Assembly (NCBI GenBank): GCA_013397075.1
Contig: VWZS01009593.1
Coordinates: 274,318 to 338,317 of the forward strand
From: Rhabdornis inornatus
Taxonomy: Eukaryota > Chordata > Aves > Passeriformes > Rhabdornithidae
Reading direction: 5' to 3'
Length of the DNA: 64,000 bases
Position 1 is the first letter of the stretch. Every line of letters starts with the position of its first letter. This document shows positions 50,099 through 63,127 of this stretch, piece by piece. The notes beneath the pieces are model-generated. The model was not told the DNA's origin and did no database searches. It was given only the letters and a program-made list of their open reading frames with translations. Position numbers and translations under genes: made by a program.

Positions 50099-50839
50099 AA
50101 GAAAAAGGGCACATTGTTTCCACCCATATATTCATCATGGTAACACTTTCTTTAGTTCTTCAAAATTTCATATGGATAAAAACAACAGAATACTTTTACG
50201 TAGGACTTTTAATACTGTAATAAATAATCTCTTATTATAGTTCTACTTGAGAACTGAGAGCATTTGTGTCTAAAGATGTGGATGCCATTCTGATGGATTA
50301 TTATCATGTCCTTTAAAAGCTCATGTGCCTTTTTTACACTGGGGTTCTGGTAATTGAAGGACATGTTTCTATGAGCAAGCACCAATACAGGAAAGTTGGA
50401 AAACTGATGAATATTCTAAGGATTGGTATTTGTCCCAGAGGGAGGAGAAACACTTTCCTTTACAGGTATAAGTGGTGATATAACTACACTGAAGAAGAGC
50501 CAATTGGGCATATTCACATATATAAACACGTGTCTGTACATGTGTATGTGTGTACCTGTATATGTGCATACCCCAGGGACTGCAGTCAAGCACAGAGAGT
50601 TAAGAGGGCACAGATGGAAAGGACATGGAAAATCGTGTAGGCAAACAGCTGATTTGCTCTAATTGAGTGAAGAGGAGAAAACCACACATAAATCTTCTTA
50701 ATCTCTTGGTTTAAAAAATAAATTCTGGATATCTTGTGTTGTTCTAGCCACAAAATTTGTAACACTAGACATAAGAATTTAAACTGGAATCCATAACTTG
50801 CATTTAAGGCTGACACATATTTCACTCAGTACTTAGAAA

Positions 50840-50900
50840 ACCAACCAATGAAAAACAAAAACGAAAACCCCCCAAATCAACCGAAAGAAAAAGCCATTAT
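50840..50900 (+). repeat. A/C-rich simple tract
   Basis: About 60 bp of AACCAACC, CAAAAAC and CCCCCCAAATC runs. Confidence 0.7.
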
Positions 50901-53638
50901 TTTTGGTCCACATTTAAATTCTGTGCAACTAGATATGCAGTTACATCAGAACAAAGGACTCCACAATAATACATGGGCAAATAATGTTAATACTGAATTC
51001 AACTTGAAAGTATATTTCACTTGTTAACAGTAAAATAAATTTTGAAATAATATTGCAACAAAACCATTGATACTATGTGCATAATAAGAAGAAAAGGAAG
51101 ATAGTATAAAAATTGTATAACTAATTCATGATCAGAAATCTTAATTCTGTTTTCCATCTAATCTCATTACCTGATTTTTTTTGGCAAGTGCAATAGTAAT
51201 ATTTTTAAAATTAATAGCCTTCTGGATACTCTATATTAGTTGAGTACCACCAAGTTGATACGAGGCATCTATCACTTTGTAATTGAAGCATTTGTCTTCA
51301 TAAGGTGTGTCAAAAAAAGTAAATCAGATTTGCTTTAGGACAATCAACATTATCCTACGCAATGTGCATTTCATCAAAGGATTAGGTAGATGTTAAAGAA
51401 AATATAAGTTTCAAGGTATGCTTTTTTAAACTAGGAATGACAAAAAAAGGTTTTCTTTATTTCACTGCAGAAAATGAAGATCTTTGTCATTCTTTTTTTA
51501 ACAATGCTCACAAATAAAAAACTAAGAGAACTCCTTGAAATATATCTGTCTCATTAAGGAATATTGTGGAAAATGAAAAAAATAATCAAAATTGATTTTT
51601 TTTTTCAAACATACACTTCAGCTCCAACCTTTGCACTAGGCTTCAGCTTCAATCTTTCCACTTGTCCCTAGTGAATCTCCAGATTATTGATGATTCTGTT
51701 CTAATCTGGCTGCTCTGACATAATCTCACTTTTCTACAGTCTGAAACTATTTTCTGTGATAAAGAGAGGGTGTTTTTGAATTTTTAATCAAAAGGGATAC
51801 ACATTTTAAAAGGCTGTAATTTCTTTTCTCTCCATTAATATTTTTCAGACAGGATGTTTAATTACAAGATTTTTGTCTTGCTCTCTTTGTAACTCACCTA
51901 AAACTGTGATAATGGCATAGGCATGATATCAAAAACTGTAGCTCTGTAAAGCCAGAGTTGTCAATATCCAACAGGAAATTAATTTACTACACATGTACTA
52001 TACAAGCCTTTACATGTTCCTACTGTAAAAATAAACCCTGTATACTTCTTGCAAACTCATCCTTTGACATGAAAAGTACAGACATAATGTACAATATAAA
52101 ATGTACCTAAAATCCTTCCAAATATGCCAACACGCAAGAAAATAAGTAGTTTCAAGGCTATGTTTTCAGAGTCCTTGTTTTACATCAGCTTTAGTTTGAT
52201 AACACCCAAAGTCCGTTGGACTTGCAGTGCTTATTATATTGACTATTCCCTTTAGAATACTGAAAAAAAAAATTTTTTAATGATATCAGCATTTAAAGTT
52301 GATTTTGATGGAACCTTTCAAAATAAAAATTGAAATTTGGGTAAGATGAGAAAATAACTTAAAACTTTTCAATAAGCTTTCCAAAACTTCTGCTTTTACC
52401 AGTTATCTGAGAGTGTCTTTGTTCATTTTTCTGAAAAATCCTTAAATGGCAAACCAAAGTTGGGTGCCATCTTTGAATCAGTTTAATATTAGAGTAAGAC
52501 CTTAGACTAATTCTACTTTTCAGTCTGTTGTTTATGACAATAAACACTTCAGAGAAAACTGTGGTTATTTATTGCTATATTCTACATATTTTTAAATCAG
52601 ACTAGCATTACTAAAGTGTGCCATTGATCTGGTTAGTAGATGGATAGCAATCATAAGCCCAGGGGAAAGTATTTTTCTTTATCTACACATTCCAGTAAAG
52701 TCTATTTTTCCAATTTCCCAGAGCAAGATTAAAGCAATAATTTAAATGAAATAAGATCCATGGGTTTTATTGATGTATGCAAACATTGATAATGCTATAT
52801 TTCTGCATTTATTGCATTTATCCACTGCCCACAATCTCTTTCAAAGCTGAATAGAAAAAATGAGGGACCACAAAATATTTTCAAATGACAAGGTATAACA
52901 TCAAGGAACAATATTACGAACAAAAATATTTCATCAATTATATGCCTGAGCTATAAGATTCTCGATAATAGGATTATACTAACAAAAGTTGTTTCTGGAA
53001 GGCAGAAGAAGAAAATTTCAAAGATTCCATCTCAGACAGTTTGCCACCAGTCTTGAGCTACCATTTCACTCATAATGAGTCAACTAATGATATCAGATAT
53101 GTATCTGTATAGCTTCAGAACTGAGAATATCTTAAAATTAGGCAATATAATAATGACTATATTGTATTTTTTAGAAAGAGACACTCAGTACTCCCTAAAA
53201 TTTTTATATAATTTTTATAATATATTTTTATAATGCTTTTATAGCAGCATTTGTGATAAATCCAGCAGGTATCAGACTATTACAATTGTTCTGATATAGG
53301 CTAATAATATCTTGAATTTTTTTCCAGAGGATACTATTAAATACATCCCTATACACTGCTCTGAAAAAAAAAAAAATCTTGTGTTTTCTCTTCCTCCATG
53401 TACATACTATATTAAAAACCAAATAATTAAAAAATAAAATATGCTGACCCTTTATTCCCTAAAAAAAGATTAAAAATTAAAAACTAGCTAAACAGAAGGT
53501 AACAGTCTCTCTAAATCCTGGGCTTCTCTTGGTATTTGTAAATCCAAAAGTAATGAACAAGTTTGAATGCCTGATTTAAATTGAAGTTATAAACCCAGAC
53601 ACAAATAGTAATAAGAGGCAGTAACACTAGTAAGTACA

Positions 53639-53810
53639 GTCTCTGGAGGGAAAATAAAGTCCTATTTGAAAAATAATTTTCTGAAAATTGTAGTTATTTA
53701 CTTTGGTCTCCAATTACTTTGTAAGTCTCTACAGGGGGAAAAAAGGCCTATTTGAAAAATAATTTTCTGAAAATTATAATTATTTACTTTGGTGTCCAAT
53801 TATTTTGTAA
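53639..53810 (+). repeat. 86 bp tandem duplication
   Basis: Units 53639-53724 and 53725-53810 both start GTCTCT and share CCTATTTGAAAAATAATTTT, CTGAAAATT and TTATTTACTTTGGT. They differ at roughly ten positions, so the duplication is not very recent. Confidence 0.92.
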
Positions 53811-55065
53811 GAACTTTTTCAAAAGAATCATTGGGAGCAGAGATCTAACTTCTAACAAAATTCAGTAGGTGTACCTTCTTTCTGTGCCTTGGAATATATC
53901 CTTTACAACCCACTCCTTGGGCAGAACACCAGCTCAGAAGTAAAATGGGAAAAGGTTTTATTGAATAGTTAATAACTACCTTGAGAACTTCTGCAGCTTT
54001 TCAGACAAAGCATGCTCAGAAGGATGTACTCCAGACAACAGATTTTCCAGATAGTTGTTCAATATGTGTATGCAGTTCCTGATGAAATTATCTCCCTGAA
54101 GATTTTTTGAGCAAAGTAATGTTCCAGGTGAAGTACTCAACTTTTAAAAGTTTCAAAACATACAAAGCAGAATGGTGTGTAATAGAGGCAAGTGTATGTT
54201 CCTCAGAACTGCTTCTGACGGGGAAGAGTAAAGATACAAAGTTGCATGCACTTTTATATGTGCATCGGTTAACCTGAGTCTTCAAACATAAATGCGACTC
54301 TAAAAATATTTTCAGATGTACATTAACATTTTCACTTCATAAAATGGGACATTCTACCAATAAAATAATCACGACATTTCTAAAGGTGTAATGAATCTTT
54401 TCTCCTTACAAGAGTAGTTAAGTATTAAGCTAAGATACAGCTTAAATGAGCTATATATTGGTTAATATTAAGGAATAAATATGAATTAAAACATCCTTCC
54501 AAGAATGTAACATATCTAAGAACTATTGTGTAACATAAGAATATTTTAATTGGTTATTTTGCAGTTACATATTATATGAAAAAAACATAATCCAAAGTGA
54601 AACAGCCTAAATCATAGAGCACCTGTGTCCCTTCAAATTTAATAAAATCTTTGAGTATCAGACGGGATGGGAAAAGTGAGTGGAAAGCAGGAGAAAACTT
54701 GGAGATTCACAGAACTTAGAGAAATCAAAGCTAGAAGATAAATATTCATTATTATTACAGGGGATAAATTGTCACCAGTTGAAATGGATAGTCATTTTAT
54801 TATTGAGTCCTCTTCTTGGAAATAGGATTCATCATACTTAAGTGTAGACATCTGCAGTGCAAACAACTATACTTGATGTAGGCTTCTTCAAAAAAAGTGA
54901 AAAATCCTGCCTAGAGTGTAATCTATTTCATCAAAAGGTAGATAATTCACACGAGATCAACCACATCTTAGAAATACCTATTGCTCTTGTCTAGAAGTTG
55001 AGATTAGGCATTTATATGTGGATGTCTATACCGAGAACAACTGAAATGTACTAAATTCACATAGA

Positions 55066-55087
55066 TTTATATTATTATTATTATTAT
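55066..55087 (+). repeat. (ATT)n microsatellite
   Basis: Six to seven ATT units. A similar short (TTA)n occurs near 60480. Confidence 0.85.
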
Positions 55088-56374
55088 ATCATTTAGAATC
55101 CTTTACTTTGGTGGAACAGTAGTTATAAACAAATGTATATGCCTACCTTGTTCTGAGAACAAATACATTAAATTAACAGCATAAAGAGACTATATTTTTA
55201 TTTTTCATGTTATAGTTTTCTGCTTGCATAGAAGTATGACATATTTTGCTGACTTGCATTCACAATAAGAGTTTCTGAGATTGATTTTTCAGAGCAATAC
55301 AGCATTCTACAATAATTTCAATAATTCCACAAAGGGAAATGAATGAGTGTAAATAAATCATTAAGCAAACACATTTTCTTTTACTGAAGGTTCTGTTTAT
55401 AATGTTCCCAACAATAAAAACTGTTAGATAACTTTTGTCTTGGGAGACAGGTTATTAACCTCTAGGCAATTATTTCAGATTGGATTTAACATTTTTAAGA
55501 ATTTAAGTATCTTAATATTTGCAGATGCTGTCTCATTCTACTTGCAAAAATTACAAGTAGTTGTACTTAAAATTAATTTCACTTATTTTTATTAAGCTAC
55601 TGCAAATGAAGATAGAAATTTTTATCTAGACATTGAAGGAAACAGCTTGTTAGTAATTAACTTTAACATGGTGTAGGAATAGCAGTTGTACCTAGAAGAG
55701 AGCAAGAGAAGAGATGTTAAAACTTGAACATTCTGGGAACCTCTCTAGTGTCAGGATATTGGTTATTGGTCTATGAAATATCTATTTCTGCAGACATTAT
55801 ATTGCAAAACCTATGTATGAATGACCGTAACATACTAGCAAGAAATCCACCTCACTGAAAAATATTCACAAGATACCTGTTTTCTCCATTTTTCACTGTT
55901 TACTCCAGGAAGAAAAAAGGTACCTAAAAACTCCTAATGATGTCTGGTTGCCTTTGCCACTTGTAGAAGTGAAATTAGGCAAGGAGAAGTAAACACATCC
56001 TGTTTGTATCTGAGTGTCCTCATATGCCCTCGGGATGGTTAATTACTTTGTGCTGAGAAATTCTGAATACTTCCCAGTAAGTAAACGATAGGCATTTATA
56101 TCTGATGGTACAAGCTAAGGAAATGCCACTGTCTGATTGATCAGCTTTATCACCATAATTTTCCATAGAATCACAGGTCCCTCCATCAAAATAATTGTGT
56201 TATCATACATTTGATTACAGAATAATAGTTTCAGGAGGAAAATATATTTAATAAATAATTTATTATAAAACTTAGCAATCATTTATTTAAATTATTTATT
56301 CTAGGTATGATTTGATTTAAGATTACTGCTACCGTGGAGCAGCTAATCCTGGAAAACTAAGGAGAAGAAAATCA

Positions 56375-56945
56375 TCAGGAGTAGTCAGCATGGCTTTACC
56401 AAGGCGAAGTCATGCTTGACAAACTTTGATAGACTTCTATAATTAAATTACTTGTCTGGTGGCGAGAAGAAAAGCAGTGGATATTGTCTGCCTGGGTTTC
56501 AGATAGACCTTTGGCATTGTCAAGATATTAACAGACAAGCTGTTGGTGTGTGAGCTCCGCAGACAGCAAGGTGGATTGAAAACAGGATGAAAGTCTGGGC
56601 CAAGAGGATGGTTATCAATGATACAGTCTGGTTAGGGGCCAGTAGCTCATGCTGTATCTCAGGTCAATATTGGGACTAGTCTTCTTTAACATCTTTATAG
56701 GTTATCTGGATGATAGGGCAGACTTTACTCTCAGCAAGCTTGCTACAACAGTGAGAAGGGATTAGCAGTTAATAGGCCAGAGGGTCATGCTGCCAGAATA
56801 GGGACATCAAGAGAGAAATGGACCATTAAGAACGTCATGAAGTTCAACAAAGGGAAGTGCAGAGTCAAGTCCCCAGGGAGGGACTACCCCACATACATAG
56901 TGGGGGCCATTCAGCCGGAAAGCGGCTTTGCAGAATTGCAAGACT
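56375..56945 (+). mobile_element. CR1 ORF2 reverse-transcriptase fragment
   Basis: Sense-oriented CR1 remnant with SQHGFTKAKSCLTNF (about 56377-56422), a KAVDIV segment with a degraded LDFSKAFD (GFRDLWHCQ-like in shifted frames), SILGLVFFNIFIGYLDD, and LSKLATT where the FADDT box should follow; later MKFNKGKCRV. The catalytic Asp pair is not visible, and frameshifts abound. A T-rich run follows at 56949-56977. Confidence 0.8.
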
Positions 56946-57480
56946 TGCAGAATTTTTTTTTTATTTTTTTTTTTTCCACTTTCATACATACGGAGATGAA
57001 GATGCTCTAGATAGCCTGAAAGGAAGTATGACTGGCCAGGACCATTATAAAGAAATAGTAATAGGTATAAGCTGGAAAAAAAAATCAACTAATTTATAAA
57101 ACCGCAATGAAAAAATCACACTCATCTTTCCTTCATAAAACTAAGCTCAGTGTCAGAGTTTACAAAAAGAAAAACATATTATTGTCAAATAGCAAAATGA
57201 TTGTAATCATAAGAATGGACAGAGGATTTCAAATTAACTTGTCTGTGCTTTAGTTCCTACTTTCAGTAGTCACCCAGAAAGGATATCCTTGCACTCATCA
57301 TAGAAATCTGCCCTTTCTAATCCCACAGAGGGTAAGTCATCTGTTCCAAAAGAAAGCAGAGAGGTCACTAACTGATGTCAGCCTAACCTGATGGGCAGCC
57401 ACACATCCCAAAAGGGATGGAAACATGGGAGTCATGCTGTGACTCAAGTCTTAGTGCAAATGTTCAGTCTGCACTCTGAA

Positions 57481-57771
57481 TGTGTATCGGGTTTACAAGG
57501 TAAGATTTTCGGAGCAGAGGTACTGCAGAGTGAGGGGAAGGTGCTGATTTAGATTTGTTCTTATTTTAACTATTCTATTCTGATTTGGCAGTTAATTTTA
57601 TTAATTTCTGCAAGTTGAGTCTGCTTTACATATGAGAGTAACTATTGAGTGATTTCCCTGTCTTTATCTTCATCTGTGAGCTTTTCCTTCATATTTTCTG
57701 CCCTGTCCTGTTGAGGAGGGAGCATTACAGATCAGCCTAATAGGTATCTGGCAGCCAAGGTTAGCACAGCA
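57481..57771 (+). mobile_element. Internally deleted avian ERV LTR (family A)
   Basis: The 5' end TGTGTATCGGGTTTACAAGG and AAGATTTTCGG match the start of the family A LTR. Near 57530 it jumps to the 3' T-rich part (GATTTAGATTTGTTCTTATT), then follows GATTTGGCAGTTAATTTTAT, AAGTTGAGTCTGC, CTGTTGAGGAGGGAGC and the CACAGCA end. Compared with 10472-11397, about 600 bp are missing. Antisense to CSMD3. Confidence 0.75.
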
Positions 57772-59354
57772 TAGAATGGTACCAAGAGCCTTTGAAGGAG
57801 TCCCTACATAGAAAACTGAGAAACAAACAAACCTAACTACTATCAGCTCTATTTCCCACTATAATATCACAAAAAGGTATATATTGAGCAGAACAATTTC
57901 CTTTAAAGATCACTTGCAAGAGCAACCAAGTGAACTCAACCATGGACAAAAGCGACAAGTCTCTGCGCCAAAAATTCATCAAACAAAAAAGACTGAAGCA
58001 TCTCAAATGCTCACAGTGCAAGCACTGGAAATTTGCTATCAAATCTTTTGGTCATTATGTATATCTTTTTAAAAGTTCTAGCTTGGGTAGGGATATTCAT
58101 GATAAGCAAAATTAAGAAAAAATGTTTGCATTTAGGATTGGTGGGAGACATAACTGAGACCCAATTTAGAAATTTATAGAAAGTCAAACAGAACCAAAAT
58201 TCAAATTTGACATTTAATTTTACATAAAGTTTTATCAAAAGGTGTAGTTAATAGCTCAAGTTGTAGTAAATACAGGGAACAACTAGAATCGAATATTGCT
58301 AATGGCTCAAAGAGAAATAATTGTTTTTGTTGTAGCTATTGCAATAAGCACAATCTCACCCATTCCTTATGAGTTGCTTATATTTTCAGAGTATGAAACA
58401 TCACTCCTATAGTCACAGACATGGCAGGGAAAAAGTTTACAATGATTAAGATAATGAACCTGTCCTCCTTTCATAATGAAGACTTGGAAAAGACTCAGGA
58501 TGGAATGAGAAGTCATTTATCCCTCTACAGCTGCACATACCTCCTGGATCCAAATTCTCTTATTCAACAATTTAGTCTGTTCCCTCACAGCCAAAACTAT
58601 TAACTTCCTGTCATAGGAATAGCTGGATTCCCCCACTATGCTCTTATTTTGCTGAGAGAATCTCCCCTCTGTCTACATATATTTCTAAGATTTTTAAACT
58701 GTAGTATCTATGTGACTCATATTTTTTAACTGGATCAAAATGTACATGAACAATATGGAATAGTGTAGCCAATGCTACAAAGCAATGTATTGTGTTCTGA
58801 CCAGAACTGAAATATATTTACACTTTCTAGTTTCATGTAAGATAAAAATGTGTTATCTACTATCGATAAGTACAAGAGCAGACTTTTTAATCTGCATGGA
58901 TGAAGAACACAATTACAGGTAAAATAGTTTAGAGCGAGCTTAAGTAGGCTCATACTTTTCCATCATTTCACTGTAACACCCACAGTACAGCTTCACACTA
59001 GGCTTAGGAAAAGCCAAGTTTGAGGCATTTGCTTCCAAAAAGAGGTGCAGTGTGGTTTGTTCCAACAGGCCTGACCAAAAGAAACTTCATTAAATGAGTC
59101 TTTGAATTCATGCTGAAGCACCCTGCCTGCTTGAGATTTATACTGCTAACCTGATTAAATGTGGATGGCAACTGGGTTTAGGCTTAACAGCAAGATTAGG
59201 AAATGTTCCACTGACAGTTTTGACATGGTTAACAATATAACATAGCTGAGGAAAATTAAAAATAAATAATCATCACTTTGCTGAATACTTTTTTGCTTCT
59301 TTTCAGCTTGGTCTAAAAGCAAAAAACATCAGCAATCCAAAGATGCCTTTTTTT

Positions 59355-59416
59355 NNNNNNNNNNNNNNNNNNNNNNNNNNNNNNNNNNNNNNNNNNNNNN
59401 NNNNNNNNNNNNNNNN
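59355..59416. other. Assembly gap (62 N)
   Basis: Unsequenced bases flanked on the left by a T run and on the right by CAGGAAGAAAACAGC. The open frame that crosses it (59313-59525) is meaningless. Confidence 1.
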
Positions 59417-59744
59417 CAGGAAGAAAACAGCATGAGGAAGTAGGAAGGGAAGAATCAAATGTTAAAAAAAATATATAAAGGACTACTTTAATACAAAGTG
59501 ATAAAATGACAACCATATTTAACATTATTTCAGTATTAGTTGCAAGTTATTCCCTCAGTATAATTCTCTAGATTTGCAGAAAATATCATGTGAAGAGTTT
59601 CCCAATACTTTGAATTATTTAAACAGTTTCCTAGACAGTAAAGGACTATGGCAACTAGAAACAGATGCTATACATTTTCAGTAAACTCTGCCATTTCAAC
59701 AAAATTCAGATTATAGATTTCCAAACAGACAATTGATATCCACA

Positions 59745-59826
59745 TAAAAACCCAAAAAACCAAATTAACCAAAAACTCCAGAAACAAAAAACTTTAGCAA
59801 AAATAATAATTAAAAAAAACCCTAAA
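59745..59826 (+). repeat. A/C-rich simple tract
   Basis: AAAACCC, AAAAAACC and ACCAAAAAC runs over about 80 bp, of the same general type as 33105-33262. Confidence 0.7.
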
Positions 59827-62800
59827 GTCAAAATGAAAAGTCAGCTATCTCCCAGCTCTCAAGCATGTCATTCTTGATTTCAAAATTATTTAAAAATTCA
59901 GTAGATAAAAGGATAAGAATGTGAACACTGTCAAACTTTCAAAAGCCTATATTCTAAAGAATACATTTTAAATAATGTATTTATGCAAGCAGTAAGGAGA
60001 CTTTTATGATTGAAATACTCTCAAGATAAAATGTGGAATATAGTTGTGACAAACAAAAGATAACATACAGGTAAAATTTATTTTTTTGCAAATTCCTATC
60101 ATATAAAATTAACAGAACCAGGACCTAGTTTTCTGATCCATCTAAATTTAGCAGTTAGCTCATATATTTTATTTCTTCTTACAATTCTAAAACCAAACCA
60201 GCTTGATTTTTTTTTTTTAAAGGAACACTTTAGCCTATTTTTCTCCTTCTTGATGCTTGGTGATGAATGATATGTGGTGTGAATGTGGTTGAGATCTGTC
60301 AGAAAGTCTGTCATTCTAGCACTGACATTTTCCACAGTGTTTCTGTCACTGTGGACTAGAAAAAAATCAGCAAGTATAATTCATAAGATTTGAACTCTGG
60401 TTAACTTTAGCCCTAATTCAGATTTCACTGGTATTTTAGCCTGGCATAAATTTAAAATTCATCATTTTGTAGTCTTTTTATTATTATTATTATTTTTTTA
60501 ATAAAACAGTGAAAGGAAAATAGAGTTTAATTTTTTAGGAGAAAAGAAATACAAAAAATGCACTGGGAGGAGATGGGAATTAAACCTTGAAAACACAAAG
60601 GTTTACTACTCAAAATGTAAACATAAAATTATCCCATTACCTAATGTTAGAACAAAATATTGGCAATACATAGCATGGTCTAGACCCTAACTGAGAGTTT
60701 ATGCAAAATCCCATATGATATTCAGGTATCATTTCCCTTACTAGATGGGAGAGATGTAAGGAAATGGAGTCCAAACTGAGAAATTCTTGTTCTCATTTCT
60801 GTTCAGATATTCATAAGAAATTTTTGAAGAGACCCAAGGATTAATAATATGTGCATCATAGTGGAGGACAAATAAAAAAATTTAAATTTTGTTACTTCTT
60901 CAGAGTTCCACAGAAAGGTATGATTTTCATGAATGTTCTTTCAGGTAGATCCCTGTAGTTATAGCTCTGCTGCTTTTGATCAAGAAAGCTTTTGTAGGTT
61001 CCAGAGCAGCCATGGAAAAAAGTGGCAACAATCACTTCACTAGTCTATATAAAACACTATATGGAAACCATGCTAAGATAACCCAGAAATGGGAAAAGTG
61101 CCCATAAATTTCCTCTATCATATGATGTTGGAGAAGCCTTGCATGTGTAGGTACTGACTCTTCACAGAGAATTTCAACCGTCCCTCCCAAGAGGACAACA
61201 AAGCAAGATACAAGGCATCAAGAAGGTTTAAAGAATGTGTTGGTATGGTACCACACATGTAGCCACTGTTGCAAAGTTATGTAACAATTTCCTATATTTC
61301 TTTCTTCACTGAATCACTATTCAGAGCTTTGTACATCATAGATTATAATTATTCTAATCATAATATTAATTATTGAAAAATTAGTTGCTTTTTGATCCAG
61401 AGAACAGGATCCTAATATAAGAATAAGAATGCAAAAAATGTGTACAAGAACAATGAAAATATCAGAGAGATATTTTATCAGTGAGATCTCACCAATAATA
61501 GCAGATGTGTCAGTGCACCTTCAGCAATGAGTTTGATTTTTTACTGCATCCACATGACTTTCCTTCCACAAATAATTTGTATTCTACTTTTCAATAGTAA
61601 ACTCACTGCCCTTTCTGGCCATGTTTGAGGTTTTTAGTTATGGCCCTACTCCACTATCAACAAGGCTTGGGCATGAAAAGTACATCTGATTAACTGTATG
61701 AGGCAAGAGACCAACTATAATGCAGTGCAAAGCTAAAGAGGCAGATAATTGACTGGGAAAACATTTCTTTCATCTGTATGGTGCTGTTATCAAACTTCTT
61801 TCTGAAATCAGTTAGGGAGAAAATTAGCTAGATTCAGTCCTGGATAAATCCATCTACACTACAGTTAAAGAGGCTTTCAGGGTCTTTCGTCTACTGCACT
61901 TTCCCTTAAAAGACTCTGAGTTTCTGAGCTATTTTGTTGCAAATGATGCAACAAGTAGCAGCTCTGAGATACCAGGATCACTAAGTCATGGCGGTTCTCA
62001 CAGCTGCAGTGTAGAATATTGTAAATATTGTCATGTTATAATGAATATCATCACATTATTTCGTGTAGTCATTATAAAAATCTCTTAATGATGAATCTTC
62101 ATTTATACATTAATGATGCTTTTGACTTCAAGGTACAAACCATCATTAACATCCACATTCAACATACAATCTTCACTCATAACAACAAAAAACCCCAACT
62201 GAACAAAATAGAAGAAAAAAGTTTCCTGCATCAAATCCAAAAATAGCATCATCACAATATAGAACAGAAGAGCAAATTACAAAAAATCCACCCCTGGACC
62301 CTTCACTACAATTATGATACAAATTCTCTACTATCATTCTACTTCATAACACGGTTTAATACTTGTTTTGCCCATTATTTTTCCCAATTTGTATGCCTTT
62401 TAGCAGTCATACAAGGCCAGTAGGATTGTGTTCAGAACAGTAAAGCAACGTTAGCATGAATTGAAACTGAGCACATTAAACCCCTGATTGTATAAGCAAA
62501 GGCTTTATACATGCAATTCCTTAATGCATCATAAAGAGAAGTTGATCAAACTTGTAAAAAGAGCTCATTTTCTTTTAACCTCAACAAGTTAGTGTTCTTC
62601 TAATCAGTGCTAGACACCTTTTCTGAAAACTATAAACATATATGGATGTTGTTCCAGATAACATTGTAAACCTTTTATCTGTTCCTTAGTTTAAAAACTT
62701 CGTAATTCCTGTATATCTGCATTTCACTGCAATATCAAAGAGTTATAACTATTCCAACCAATACCATACAAAGAACAGTATTTTCTGGGTAATGCTGAAG

Positions 62801-63127
62801 CTATTATAATATAGCTCCTAGTACTACAATCTGCCCATGATGAATCTAACTCAGAGTATAGTACTTTCAGTGGTATATTACAGAAGTTCAGAAACAATGT
62901 CCAACTTATACTTTGAAATAAAATTGCTTGCTTAACCTAACATTACTTCTTTGCATTCTTATTACTGGTATAATACTAATGTACCACCAACAAACAGGTA
63001 TTCCTGGTTATGGCCTTATATAAAAGTTCATATTTAATTTTAAATAATTGACCTGTTCTTAATTATTGTTTTCACACTGTATCTTCAGAGTATTTAAATA
63101 TTTGAGAAGAGAGATAAATATGCAAAG

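Noticed and set aside
49833..50138. Open frames of 87-101 codons with a repeated Leu-Ser-Phe-Pro-Phe pattern
   Set aside because: They arise from the (GGAAA)n microsatellite, which is open in several frames; no coding signal.
53580..53625. Possible CUB first-half exon (minus-strand Cys-Val-Trp-Val)
   Set aside because: No SPxYP-like turn, no second cysteine and no matching splice sites around it.
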